This document shows positions 1 to 7,732 of a stretch of 64,000 nucleotides of DNA, in pieces. The stretch is taken from NCBI GenBank assembly GCA_019347945.1, contig JAHWKK010000003.1, forward strand, positions 157,059 through 221,058, given 5' to 3'. The DNA is from Acidobacteriota bacterium (GTDB lineage Bacteria > Acidobacteriota > Thermoanaerobaculia > Gp7-AA8 > JAHWKK01). The notes beneath the pieces were generated by a model, which saw only the letters and a list, made by a program, of their open reading frames with translations, was not told the DNA's origin and searched no databases. How positions within the stretch are numbered: the first letter of the stretch is position 1; the number at the start of each line of letters is the position of its first letter. Made by a program: the position numbers and the translations under genes.

Positions 1-1206
1 AGCCCTCGAGCCGTCGAGACTCCGGTGAGCATCCGGAGGATCTTCCACACGGTGCGGGCGATCGCTGGGGAGGAGGATGAGCTGAGCCTGCTGGGGAACG
101 CCGGCGAGATCGTCGTCGGCGAGGCGATGCAGCCGTACCTCGCCTACGGATGGCAGCCTCAGGTGATGGCGACGTGGGACGATCATCAGGCGATCTTTGC
201 GGGCGTGCTCGAAGCGTACGACCTCCAGGCGGATCCTGCGCAGTCGAACGACCTCGGTTCACAGGCCGAGATCCCGCGGCCGGTTCGCGCGGCGCTCACC
301 TCCTATCCGATTCCGTCGATCTCCGGCGGCCGCGACAACGTCGAGCTCTCCGACGAGGAGCGGCGGCAGCTCGCGAGCCTCGGATACGTCACGGGTGGTC
401 CGGCTCCGGCAATCCGGGAGGATGCCCCGAGACCGGTGGAAATGGCGGATCTGTTCGACGAGCTCGACCGCGCGTCCGGCGCGTTCGCAGCGCAGCGATG
501 GGAGGAAGCGATCCCGATTCTCCGGGAGATCCTCGCGCTGGACGAGTCGAATCTGATGGCGGCGCTGCGGCTCGCTGCGGCGTACTCCGCGACGGGCGAC
601 GACGAGAAGGCGATGGAAGCGTTTCGCCGTGCGCGGGAGATTGCTCCCGACTCCCCGGACGTCGATCACTACGAGGGGTTGCATCATGCGAGACAGAGAG
701 ACTGGGAACGTGCCGTTCCGCTGCTGGAGGAGTCGCTCCGCAACGAGCCGGGCAGGCTGGCTGCGATCGAGGCGCTCGCGAGGCAGAGGGCTTCCGAGGG
801 GCGGTTCCGCGAGGCGCTCGATCTGTGGGAGCGGGCCGATGCGATCGAGCCGCTGAGCGCGGATCAGTCGCGAATGGCGGGAGCGGCGGCGATGAGGCTC
901 GGCGACACGCCGCTCGCTCTGAAGTATCTGGAGCGCGCGCGATCGATCCTGGGCGCGCGATTCGAGAACGATCTCGAGCTCGGTGTTCTCTATCTCGAGA
1001 CTAGGCGATTTCGAGAAGCGAGAGCGGCCCTCGACAGGGCGGTTCAAAGAGACCCTGAGAACCCGATGGCGCTGTTCAAGCGGGCGCAGCTCAGCGTTCT
1101 GCTGGGGGAGCCGGAGGCATCGCAGTGGATCGCAAAGGCGAGACGTGCGGCGGATGCGGTCACCGCTCCGCTCATCGACAAAGAGCGTCTTTTCGAGGGC
1201 TACTGA
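1..1206 (+). CDS. Sulfatase/phosphodiesterase-family protein with C-terminal TPR repeats (5' partial)
   Basis: Only the 3' part is in the window: the frame is open to base 1 and the GTG at 25 is internal. The first ~120 visible residues read as the end of an alkaline-phosphatase-superfamily sulfatase domain (TPVSIRRIFHTV, then the linker SDEERRQLASLGYV that often follows such domains). From about residue 140 to the end the protein is a run of TPR-like 34-residue helix pairs (for example WEEAIPILREILALDESN and FREALDLWERADAIEP). Sulfatase-TPR fusions are common in Acidobacteriota; substrate and location cannot be told without the N-terminus. Its stop codon overlaps the stop of the convergent acyl-CoA dehydrogenase gene by 7 bases, leaving no room for a terminator between them. 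Confidence 0.75.
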   Translation, partial: SPRAVETPVSIRRIFHTVRAIAGEEDELSLLGNAGEIVVGEAMQPYLAYGWQPQVMATWDDHQAIFAGVLEAYDLQADPAQSNDLGSQAEIPRPVRAALTSYPIPSISGGRDNVELSDEERRQLASLGYVTGGPAPAIREDAPRPVEMADLFDELDRASGAFAAQRWEEAIPILREILALDESNLMAALRLAAAYSATGDDEKAMEAFRRAREIAPDSPDVDHYEGLHHARQRDWERAVPLLEESLRNEPGRLAAIEALARQRASEGRFREALDLWERADAIEPLSADQSRMAGAAAMRLGDTPLALKYLERARSILGARFENDLELGVLYLETRRFREARAALDRAVQRDPENPMALFKRAQLSVLLGEPEASQWIAKARRAADAVTAPLIDKERLFEGY

Positions 1207-3092
1207 GCCATCTCGGCGATCGCCTCTTCGACTTTTTCGGGCGTCGAATGGACGAACTCGACCATACGTCCTTCGAACCACTCGTAATCACCTTCGAGGA
1301 ACGACTTCACCAGCTTGTATTCCTTCTTGTCGTGATTCGAGAAGAGCTGGTCGAACGTCTGGTCAATCCGTACGCGTGCCTGATTGCAGAATGCCTCGGC
1401 CAGGTCGATCGCGTTGTGTCGCCCCTTGTTCTTCGAGAGATGAGTCGCGTAGGTGACTGTGGCGCTCATCGCGAAGAGGTCGACGCCGATGTCGACGATC
1501 CTGAAGAGAATGCGCTGTTTCTTCTCGAGCTTCTGCTGGTAGCGCGACATCGCGTGAAAGATGCCTCTCGCGAGACGCCGCGAAGTCTTCTCGACCCACT
1601 TCATCTGGCCGCTCAGTGAGCCCAGCTGATCGTAGTCGCCCTGGCGTTTGGGGACGAAGAGTTTCGGGTACCAGGTGGCGTAGTGAGCACCCGCCTTGGC
1701 CGCGCCCTTTGCGAGCTCTCCGAAGCTCGGGTCCTTCTGCATCATGAACTGCGCGTACTCCATGTGTGGGTCGACCGCTTCGCGCGCGATGAACAGATGC
1801 TGGATCTCGCTGGTCCCCTCGAAGATCCGGTTGATCCGCGAGTCGCGAAGCATGCGCTCGACCGGCCATGGCTTTTCGCCGCGATCGTGGAGCGACTTTT
1901 CGGTCTCGTAGCCGCGGCCGCCCCGGATCTGAACGAGATCATCGATGAGACCCCAGGTGACCTCGGTGTTGAAGAGTTTCGCCATCGCCGCTTCGATCCG
2001 GAGATCGACGTCGCCGCGATCCGCCAGCCCGGAGGTCAGCCAGACGATCGATTCGGCGGCGAAGGTGTTCGCGGTCATATGTGCAATCTTGTCGGCGATC
2101 GCTTCGTGGTAGCCGATCGGCATCCCCCACTGAACTCGCTCGTTCGCCCAGTCTCGCGTGATCTGGAGCGCACGCCGCGCTCCGGCGGCGCAACCCGCGG
2201 GTATCGTCAGCCTGCCGGTGTTGAGCGTGATGAGCGCGAGCTTGAGGCCCTGCCCTTCGTTCCAGAGGAGGTTCTCGTTCGGAACGTAGACGTCATTGAA
2301 GTTCATCAGCACATTGCCGATGCCGCGAAGTCCCATGAACTGGGATCGATGAGCGATCTCGAATCCCTTCGAGTCCGTTTCGACGATGAACGCGGAGATC
2401 TGTTTCCGCTCCTTCCCCTTGATGACCTTCGAGGGGGTTTGTGCCATCACGACGATCAGCTCGGCTTTGAGACCGTTGGTGCACCACAGCTTCTGGCCGT
2501 TGATGACCCAGCCCTTACCGTCCGGTGATGGCGTTGCGGTCGTGGTCATCCGGGCGGGATCGGAGCCGACACCGACTTCGGTCAGGGCGAATGCGGAGAT
2601 CGCTCCCTTCGCCAGTCGAGGAAGGTACTTCTGCTTCTGCTCCTCGGTTCCGAACAGTGTGAGCGGCTGGGGAACGCCGATCGACTGGTGCGCCGAGAGC
2701 CAGGCGACGGTGGACGCGCAATGCGTGGCGACCAGAGCGATCGCACGGTTGTAGTTGGTGATGCTCAGGCCGAGGCCGCCGTACTTCTTCGGAATTTTCA
2801 TCCCGAATGCTCCGAGCGCGCGGAGTCCCTCGAAGATCTCCTCGGGATACTCGCCGGTCCTGTCGATCTCTCCCGCGTCGACGTTCTCAATCAGAAAGGC
2901 TTCGAGCTTCGCGAGGAACTCTTCGGCCTCCTTTTCATCCTCTTCACTCTGAGCGGGGAAGGGATGGATGAGGCTGAGGTCGACTTCACCGACGAAGAGT
3001 CCGGCGGCGAAGGAGGGCTTTTCCCACTCCGTCTCGCGGCTCGACTCGGCGACGTCCATGGCTTGCTGGATGGCTTCTTCGTTGTGACTCAT
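1200..3092 (-). CDS. Acyl-CoA dehydrogenase family protein (FadE-like)
   Basis: Flavoprotein that introduces the first double bond in fatty acyl-CoA beta-oxidation. The 630 residues hold an N-terminal helical domain, the middle beta-domain motif ALTEVGVGSDPARM, the FAD/substrate C-domain with RIFEGTSEIQ, and a ~170-residue extra C-terminal helical region as in VLCAD-type enzymes. The likely catalytic glutamate is in GGRGYETE near residue 390. ATG start with GGAG 7 bases upstream. A perfect inverted repeat of FadR type lies 55-72 bases upstream, so fatty-acid-responsive repression is likely. No other beta-oxidation gene is adjacent; chain-length preference is unknown. Confidence 0.9.
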   Translation of the reverse strand: MSHNEEAIQQAMDVAESSRETEWEKPSFAAGLFVGEVDLSLIHPFPAQSEEDEKEAEEFLAKLEAFLIENVDAGEIDRTGEYPEEIFEGLRALGAFGMKIPKKYGGLGLSITNYNRAIALVATHCASTVAWLSAHQSIGVPQPLTLFGTEEQKQKYLPRLAKGAISAFALTEVGVGSDPARMTTTATPSPDGKGWVINGQKLWCTNGLKAELIVVMAQTPSKVIKGKERKQISAFIVETDSKGFEIAHRSQFMGLRGIGNVLMNFNDVYVPNENLLWNEGQGLKLALITLNTGRLTIPAGCAAGARRALQITRDWANERVQWGMPIGYHEAIADKIAHMTANTFAAESIVWLTSGLADRGDVDLRIEAAMAKLFNTEVTWGLIDDLVQIRGGRGYETEKSLHDRGEKPWPVERMLRDSRINRIFEGTSEIQHLFIAREAVDPHMEYAQFMMQKDPSFGELAKGAAKAGAHYATWYPKLFVPKRQGDYDQLGSLSGQMKWVEKTSRRLARGIFHAMSRYQQKLEKKQRILFRIVDIGVDLFAMSATVTYATHLSKNKGRHNAIDLAEAFCNQARVRIDQTFDQLFSNHDKKEYKLVKSFLEGDYEWFEGRMVEFVHSTPEKVEEAIAEMAQ

Positions 3093-3146
3093 TTCGGGCT
3101 CCGGCTTCGGTGTTCGGCATTGTCCTTCAGATGGCTCGACCTATCC

Positions 3147-3164
3147 TGAATGAATGCTCATTCA
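3147..3164. promoter_or_regulatory. FadR-type (TetR-family) operator palindrome
   Basis: TGAATGA-ATGC-TCATTCA is a perfect 7+7 inverted repeat. It matches the known operator form of TetR-family FadR regulators of fatty acid degradation in Firmicutes and Thermus (TGAATGA-N4-TCATTCA). It sits between the divergent acyl-CoA dehydrogenase and folE genes, 55 bases upstream of the former, which is its natural target. The regulator gene is not in this window. Confidence 0.75.
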
Positions 3165-3222
3165 GTGTCAATGATTTCCTCTTCTCAGGGGTTTAGATGC
3201 AAGAAATGCCCCGCCGTGAGGA

Positions 3223-3228
3223 TATACT
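3223..3228 (+). promoter_or_regulatory. Candidate -10 element of folE (near-leaderless mRNA)
   Basis: TATACT lies 9 bases before the folE ATG, so transcription would begin about 3 bases upstream of the start codon. The nearest Shine-Dalgarno-like GAGG is too far upstream (16 bases) to act. No good -35 hexamer is visible. Confidence 0.4.
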
Positions 3229-3237
3229 CGGCGCGCC

Positions 3238-3933
3238 ATGGCGGAGGAGCGAAAGAAGGGGAGGCCGGCCACTCAGAACGGCCTGAAAGCAACCCAGTTC
3301 GAGGCCATCGTCAATGACAGGGGGCTTCTGATCGGCCCTCGTCCGACGGTCGACACGGACAAGCTGGAGGGCCTCCTTCGGAAGGTCCTCGAGGAGCTCC
3401 ATGTCGATCTCGAAGACGAAAATGTGGTCGGGACGCCGCGCCGGTGGGCGCATTCGCTCGTCTCGATGACGAGCGGTTACGACTTTAAGGACACGACCCG
3501 GCTGGTGACGCTGTTCCGTCAGGCGTGTCACACCGCGGACGACAAATGCCAGAACCTCGTCGTCCTCGGGGGGACGTACAAGACCCTCTGCGCGCATCAC
3601 ATCCTCCCGTTCTTCGGCCATTTCATCGTCGGATACATTCCGGAGGCGCACATCATCGGAGCCTCGAAGATTCCGCGGATCGTCGAGGTTCACATGCGGA
3701 AACTTCAGAGCCAGGAGCATCTCGCGCATCAGATCGCGGACACGATCGAGCAGATTCTGGAGCCGCGCGGGCTCGCGGTGTGGATGGGAGGAACGCATCT
3801 CTGCATGGTGATGCGGGGCGTGGAGCAGGAGTCCTCGTTCATGGAGACCAACGTGCTGCGGGGCGAGCTGCTCGAGGACGAGCGAACGCGGCAGGAGTTC
3901 ATGTCGATCGTGAGCCGGCGCGGTCAGCGCTGA
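3238..3933 (+). CDS. folE: GTP cyclohydrolase I, type IA, divergent
   Basis: Converts GTP to 7,8-dihydroneopterin triphosphate, first step of folate (and other pterin) synthesis; homodecameric zinc enzyme. The zinc ligands are visible: Cys in LCAHH, its second His, and Cys in THLCMVMRGV. GTP-site residues are kept in ASKIPRIVEV and QSQEHL. 231 residues, normal length with a basic N-terminal extension. Odd points: the near-universal C-E-H-H motif reads C-A-H-H, and the usual T-rich segment after RGV is replaced by SSFMETNVLRG, so the protein is a divergent member. There is no Shine-Dalgarno sequence; a -10-like TATACT directly upstream suggests a leaderless transcript. Confidence 0.88.
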   Translation: MAEERKKGRPATQNGLKATQFEAIVNDRGLLIGPRPTVDTDKLEGLLRKVLEELHVDLEDENVVGTPRRWAHSLVSMTSGYDFKDTTRLVTLFRQACHTADDKCQNLVVLGGTYKTLCAHHILPFFGHFIVGYIPEAHIIGASKIPRIVEVHMRKLQSQEHLAHQIADTIEQILEPRGLAVWMGGTHLCMVMRGVEQESSFMETNVLRGELLEDERTRQEFMSIVSRRGQR

Positions 3934-3947
3934 GCGGAAGCGGACTG

Positions 3948-4271
3948 ATGAGTCACGCCGAGGCCGTGAAGGGCTACTTCGAGGCGTTTGCCGAGCGGGA
4001 CTGGGAGCGGTTCTCGCGCAAGCTCTCGCCTCGATTCTCCTTCACGAGCCAGTATGACGACGCGATCGGGCTGGAAGAATTCAGGCGACGCTGCTGGGAC
4101 GCCGTCGAGAGCGTGAGCCGGTTCGAGATCGTCGCGATACTCGAGCGTGCTGACGACGTGATGGTCCGTTACAAGGGCCGCGTCAACGGCCAGGAAGTCC
4201 AGAACGTCGAGCACTTCGTATTCGAAGGTGAAACGCTGCGAAGCGTGACGGTCTTTTTCGGCCGGCCGTGA
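3948..4271 (+). CDS. SnoaL-like / NTF2-fold small protein
   Basis: A 107-residue alpha+beta protein beginning with the helix pattern typical of the SnoaL/NTF2 cone fold (AVKGYFEAFAERDWERFSRKLSP), followed by F-S-F-T and strand-rich C-terminal segments (VMVRYKGRVNG, VEHFVFEG, RSVTVFFG). Members are either small enzymes or ligand-binding domains; no catalytic residues can be assigned. ATG chosen at 3948, 14 bases after the folE stop, so it may be co-transcribed with folE. Function unknown. Confidence 0.7.
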   Translation: MSHAEAVKGYFEAFAERDWERFSRKLSPRFSFTSQYDDAIGLEEFRRRCWDAVESVSRFEIVAILERADDVMVRYKGRVNGQEVQNVEHFVFEGETLRSVTVFFGRP

Positions 4272-4292
4272 GTCGCATCGCGTTCCTGCCGT

Positions 4293-4826
4293 TCAGATGA
4301 TCGACGTCGCCCGCTGCATCAGAAGGTCCGTCTGAACGTCTCTTCCCATGACGAACTCTTGGGATCCGCAATAGCTGAAACCCTTCGACTCGTAGAAGCG
4401 TCGTGCGGGATGGTTGTGCTCCCATACGCCGAGCCAGATGACGTCGTGACCGCCGGTTCTTGCGATGTCGAGACACTCGGAAATCAGGATCGAGCCGATT
4501 CCGCTGCGCTTCAGCTCGGGATTCACGTAAAGCCGCTGAAGCTCGATCGGCGAGACTCCCGTCACACCGGGCTCGCGATGGCCGACCCGAAGCTTCGCGT
4601 ATCCGAGGATCTCTCCGGCGGCCGTGGACGCTATTCTGAATATGGAGGATTCGTCCTCGAGCTCGGCGGCGAACGCTGCCTCGGTGTAGGTCTCGACGAT
4701 GTAGGCATCGAGATCCTGGTCGTCGCAGGTTCCGCGAAACGTCGTTTCAAACGAGCGGAGAGCCATTGCGACGAGCGCGGGGATCTCGCCTTCGAACGGC
4801 TCGCGGGTGACCAGGTCCCGAGTCAC
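4293..4826 (-). CDS. GNAT-family N-acetyltransferase
   Basis: Acetyl-CoA-dependent acyltransferase of the GNAT fold, 177 residues. Motif A is clear in LQRLYVNPELKRSGIGSIL (the R-x-x-G-x-G/A pyrophosphate loop near residues 100-112), and motif B in NHPARRFYESKGF. The substrate cannot be predicted. GTG start, overlapping the stop of the upstream ion-channel gene by 4 bases (GTGA), which implies translational coupling. Confidence 0.85.
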   Translation of the reverse strand: MTRDLVTREPFEGEIPALVAMALRSFETTFRGTCDDQDLDAYIVETYTEAAFAAELEDESSIFRIASTAAGEILGYAKLRVGHREPGVTGVSPIELQRLYVNPELKRSGIGSILISECLDIARTGGHDVIWLGVWEHNHPARRFYESKGFSYCGSQEFVMGRDVQTDLLMQRATSII

Positions 4827-5647
4827 GCCCGATCGGTTCGATTCGCGAGCTCACTCCGGAGCGCCCGAACCTCTTCCTTCAGCTCGAGAATGAGAACGAC
4901 CGACGCGGCGTCGCCCTCCTCCTCGTCGCGTCCGACGAAGAACGAGGCGAGCATCGCCGTCACGTAGCCGAACATCGCGACCCCGTATGACGTGAGCAAA
5001 ACCGCCAGAATCCGCCCCTCGGGGGTTGCCGGCCAGGAACTGCTTCCCAGCGTCATCAGAATCATGATCGTCCACCAGAGCGAGTCGGCATATGTGGCGA
5101 AGCCGGCCGCAGAGGGACCGCTTCGCTCGAACGTGTGCATCCCGAGAGCTCCCAGAACGCTGACGATGATCGTCAGCGCGATGACGTAGCCGAAGTTGCG
5201 CTTCTGCATCGTTCGCCGGAGCGATCGCATTCCACGGTTGAACGAGCCGACGAGACGGAGAAGCTGCAGGCTGCGCGCGGAGCGGGCGAGGCCGAGAACC
5301 CGGAGGGCACGCGCGGCGCGGAGAATCCGGAGAGCTGGAAGTGCGAGCGCGAGTAGCGTCAGCCAGTTCTTCACGACGAACTTTTTCTTTTTTGGCGCGA
5401 TGAAGAATTTCACCAGAAAATCGACGATGAAGATGACCCAGATAATGTTCGAGATCATGTCCAGCGCGGGGTTTGCACCGGCGGTCAGCTCGACGACCAG
5501 GATGACGAGCCAGATGAAGCCGAGAATGACCATCGGCAGCTCGAGCAGATCCTCGATCTGAGTAAGCAGCTGTCTTCGCTCGGTTCCGAGCGACCGTTCG
5601 ATTTCGGTCTCTTCGTTGGTCTCACTCGGGGTCGTTTGGGTGTCCAT
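4823..5647 (-). CDS. Six-TM voltage-sensor-type ion channel with atypical pore filter
   Basis: 274-residue inner-membrane protein of the ion transport (PF00520-type) family. Segments S1-S4 precede an S4-like helix with arginine at nearly every third position (ALRILRAARALRVLGLARSA). A pore loop and last membrane helix follow, ending in an acidic/coiled cytoplasmic tail (ELKEEVRALRSELAN). The pore loop near residue 200 reads TLGSSSWPATPEGR rather than the potassium signature T-V-G-Y-G-D, so ion selectivity is uncertain. The start is decided by a perfect AGGAGG (5655-5660, minus strand) 7 bases upstream of the ATG; the longer open frame upstream is not used. Coupled to the GNAT gene; divergent from glgE. 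Confidence 0.82.
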   Translation of the reverse strand: MDTQTTPSETNEETEIERSLGTERRQLLTQIEDLLELPMVILGFIWLVILVVELTAGANPALDMISNIIWVIFIVDFLVKFFIAPKKKKFVVKNWLTLLALALPALRILRAARALRVLGLARSARSLQLLRLVGSFNRGMRSLRRTMQKRNFGYVIALTIIVSVLGALGMHTFERSGPSAAGFATYADSLWWTIMILMTLGSSSWPATPEGRILAVLLTSYGVAMFGYVTAMLASFFVGRDEEEGDAASVVLILELKEEVRALRSELANRTDRA

Positions 5648-5725
5648 CGATGTGCCTCCTGCGTTGCGGGATGATAGTTTCGACTGGCTCGTGACATGCT
5701 TCGCGAAACGCCGAAAGGAGTGATC

Positions 5726-7732
5726 TTGGCAGAGTATCCCGACGAAGGTCGAAAACGAGTGGTCATCGCGGCGGTCGAACCGACCGTCGATGGAGGAAGA
5801 TTCGCAGTCAAACGGGTCGTCGGAGACCGGGTGGAAGTCACGGCCGACATCTTTGCAGACGGCCACGAAAGCGTTGGTGCCCGGCTGCTGTGGCGAAAGA
5901 GTGGCGAGAAGGAGTGGAGCTCGGCACCGATGGCTCATCGGGACAACGATCGGTGGGCGGGTGAGCTCGCGGTCGACGCGATCGGCCGCTGGGAGTTCAC
6001 GGTCGAAGCGTGGATCGATCGGTATCTCGGCTGGTCGAGAGACATGGAAAAACGGATCGCCGCGGGCCAGGATCTGGCCGTCCAGTACCTCGTTGCTGCC
6101 GAGCTGATCGATCGCGTGATCGACCTCAGGAAGCTTCCGAAGGCCGACGCGGCGGCACTGAAGGAGTGGGCGGCGACCTTTCGCGACGAAACGATTCCCG
6201 ACGCCGACAAGACGGACAGGCTCGTCTCCGGCGATCTCGACGAACTGATGGAGCGCCATCCGGATGACCGGCATGCCTACCGGCTCGAGCCGGGCTATCC
6301 GATCTGGGTGGATCGTGAGCTCGCGGGCTTTTCAGCGTGGTACGAGATGTTTCCTCGCTCGACGGGGAAGCGGGGGGAGCACGGTACGTTTCGGACAGCC
6401 GCCGAGCGTTTTTCCTACGTGCGTGAGCTCGGTTTCGACATCGTCTATCTTCCTCCGATTCATCCGATCGGCGTCTCCTTCAGAAAGGGGAAGAACAATA
6501 CGCTCGAGCCGGGGAAGGAAGACGTCGGGAGCCCCTGGGCGATCGGCGGCCGGGAGGGGGGCCACACGGCGATTCATCCCGAGCTCGGCACCCTGGAAGA
6601 TTTCCGGTGGTTCGTGAAGGAAGCGCGAAAGTATGACCTCGAGGTGGCCCTCGACATCGCGTTTCAGGCTTCCCCCGATCATCCGTGGGTCACCGAGCAC
6701 CCGGAGTGGTTTCGGAAGCTGCCTGACGGATCGATCCAGTACGCGGAGAATCCTCCGAAGAAGTACCAGGACATCTATCCGATCGATTTCGACTCGGAGG
6801 ACTGGCGGGGACTCTGGGATGCGCTGAGAGACGTCATGCTCTTCTGGGCTGGCGAGAAGGTCCGGGTCTTCCGCGTCGACAATCCGCACACCAAGGCGCT
6901 CGGTTTCTGGGAGTGGGCGATCGCGGAGATCCGTGACGAATATCCGGACGTGATCTTTCTTTCCGAAGCATTCACCCGGCCGAAGGTGATGTATCACCTC
7001 GCGAAGGTGGGATTCACGCAGTCGTACACCTACTTCACCTGGCGGAACTCGAAGCCCGAGATGGAGGAGTATCTTCGCGAGCTCACGTCGGTCCCTGTGG
7101 TCGATTTCTTCAGGCCTAATTTCTGGCCCAATACGCCCGACATCCTCCATGCCGATCTCCAGACAGGAGGGAGGGGGATGTTCATGACGAGGTTGATGCT
7201 CGCTTCGCTCCTCTCGTCGAACTACGGAATCTATGGTCCGGCATTCGAGCTGCTCGAGCACCTTCCGGTTCGCGAAGGAAGCGAGGAGTACCTCGACTCG
7301 GAGAAATATCAGATCCGGCGATGGGACCTCGACCGGGAAGAGTCGCTGCGGTGGCTGATCGCGAGAATCAATCGGATCAGGCGGGCGAATGCGGCGCTTC
7401 AATCGAATCGTTCTCTCCGGTTCCATCGATTCTCGAATGACCAGATCACCTGTTTCAGCAAACGGACGAAAGATTTCGCGAACGTGATCCTCTGTTTCGT
7501 CAGCTTCGATCCGCGGCACGTGCAGGCGGGATCGACACGGCTCGATATGGCCGAGCTCGGGCTCGACCCGGGAGAACGCTTCACCGTGCACGATCTGGTC
7601 ACCGGGGCTCGCTACGATTGGCATGGTCTCGAGAACTATGTTGAACTGAATCCGCACGTGATGCCGGGACACATTTTCGAAGTGCAGAGACGGAAACCGA
7701 GCGACGCAGCAGGAGCAGGCGATGGTGGGTGA
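5726..7732 (+). CDS. glgE: Alpha-1,4-glucan:maltose-1-phosphate maltosyltransferase
   Basis: GH13_3 enzyme that extends alpha-1,4-glucans with maltose-1-phosphate, the polymerising step of the trehalose-to-glycogen (GlgE) pathway in the cytoplasm. The start of the protein (RKRVVIAAVEPTVDGGRFAVKR) is typical of GlgE. The catalytic nucleophile Asp is in VFRVDNPHTK near residue 385, and the acid/base Glu in FLSEAFTRP. A TTG start at 5726 is chosen because AAAGGAG lies 5 bases upstream; an in-frame ATG at 5696 without a ribosome-binding site is the alternative. It overlaps the next gene (treS-mak, which makes its substrate) by 11 bases, so the two are coupled. Confidence 0.93.
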   Translation: MAEYPDEGRKRVVIAAVEPTVDGGRFAVKRVVGDRVEVTADIFADGHESVGARLLWRKSGEKEWSSAPMAHRDNDRWAGELAVDAIGRWEFTVEAWIDRYLGWSRDMEKRIAAGQDLAVQYLVAAELIDRVIDLRKLPKADAAALKEWAATFRDETIPDADKTDRLVSGDLDELMERHPDDRHAYRLEPGYPIWVDRELAGFSAWYEMFPRSTGKRGEHGTFRTAAERFSYVRELGFDIVYLPPIHPIGVSFRKGKNNTLEPGKEDVGSPWAIGGREGGHTAIHPELGTLEDFRWFVKEARKYDLEVALDIAFQASPDHPWVTEHPEWFRKLPDGSIQYAENPPKKYQDIYPIDFDSEDWRGLWDALRDVMLFWAGEKVRVFRVDNPHTKALGFWEWAIAEIRDEYPDVIFLSEAFTRPKVMYHLAKVGFTQSYTYFTWRNSKPEMEEYLRELTSVPVVDFFRPNFWPNTPDILHADLQTGGRGMFMTRLMLASLLSSNYGIYGPAFELLEHLPVREGSEEYLDSEKYQIRRWDLDREESLRWLIARINRIRRANAALQSNRSLRFHRFSNDQITCFSKRTKDFANVILCFVSFDPRHVQAGSTRLDMAELGLDPGERFTVHDLVTGARYDWHGLENYVELNPHVMPGHIFEVQRRKPSDAAGAGDGG

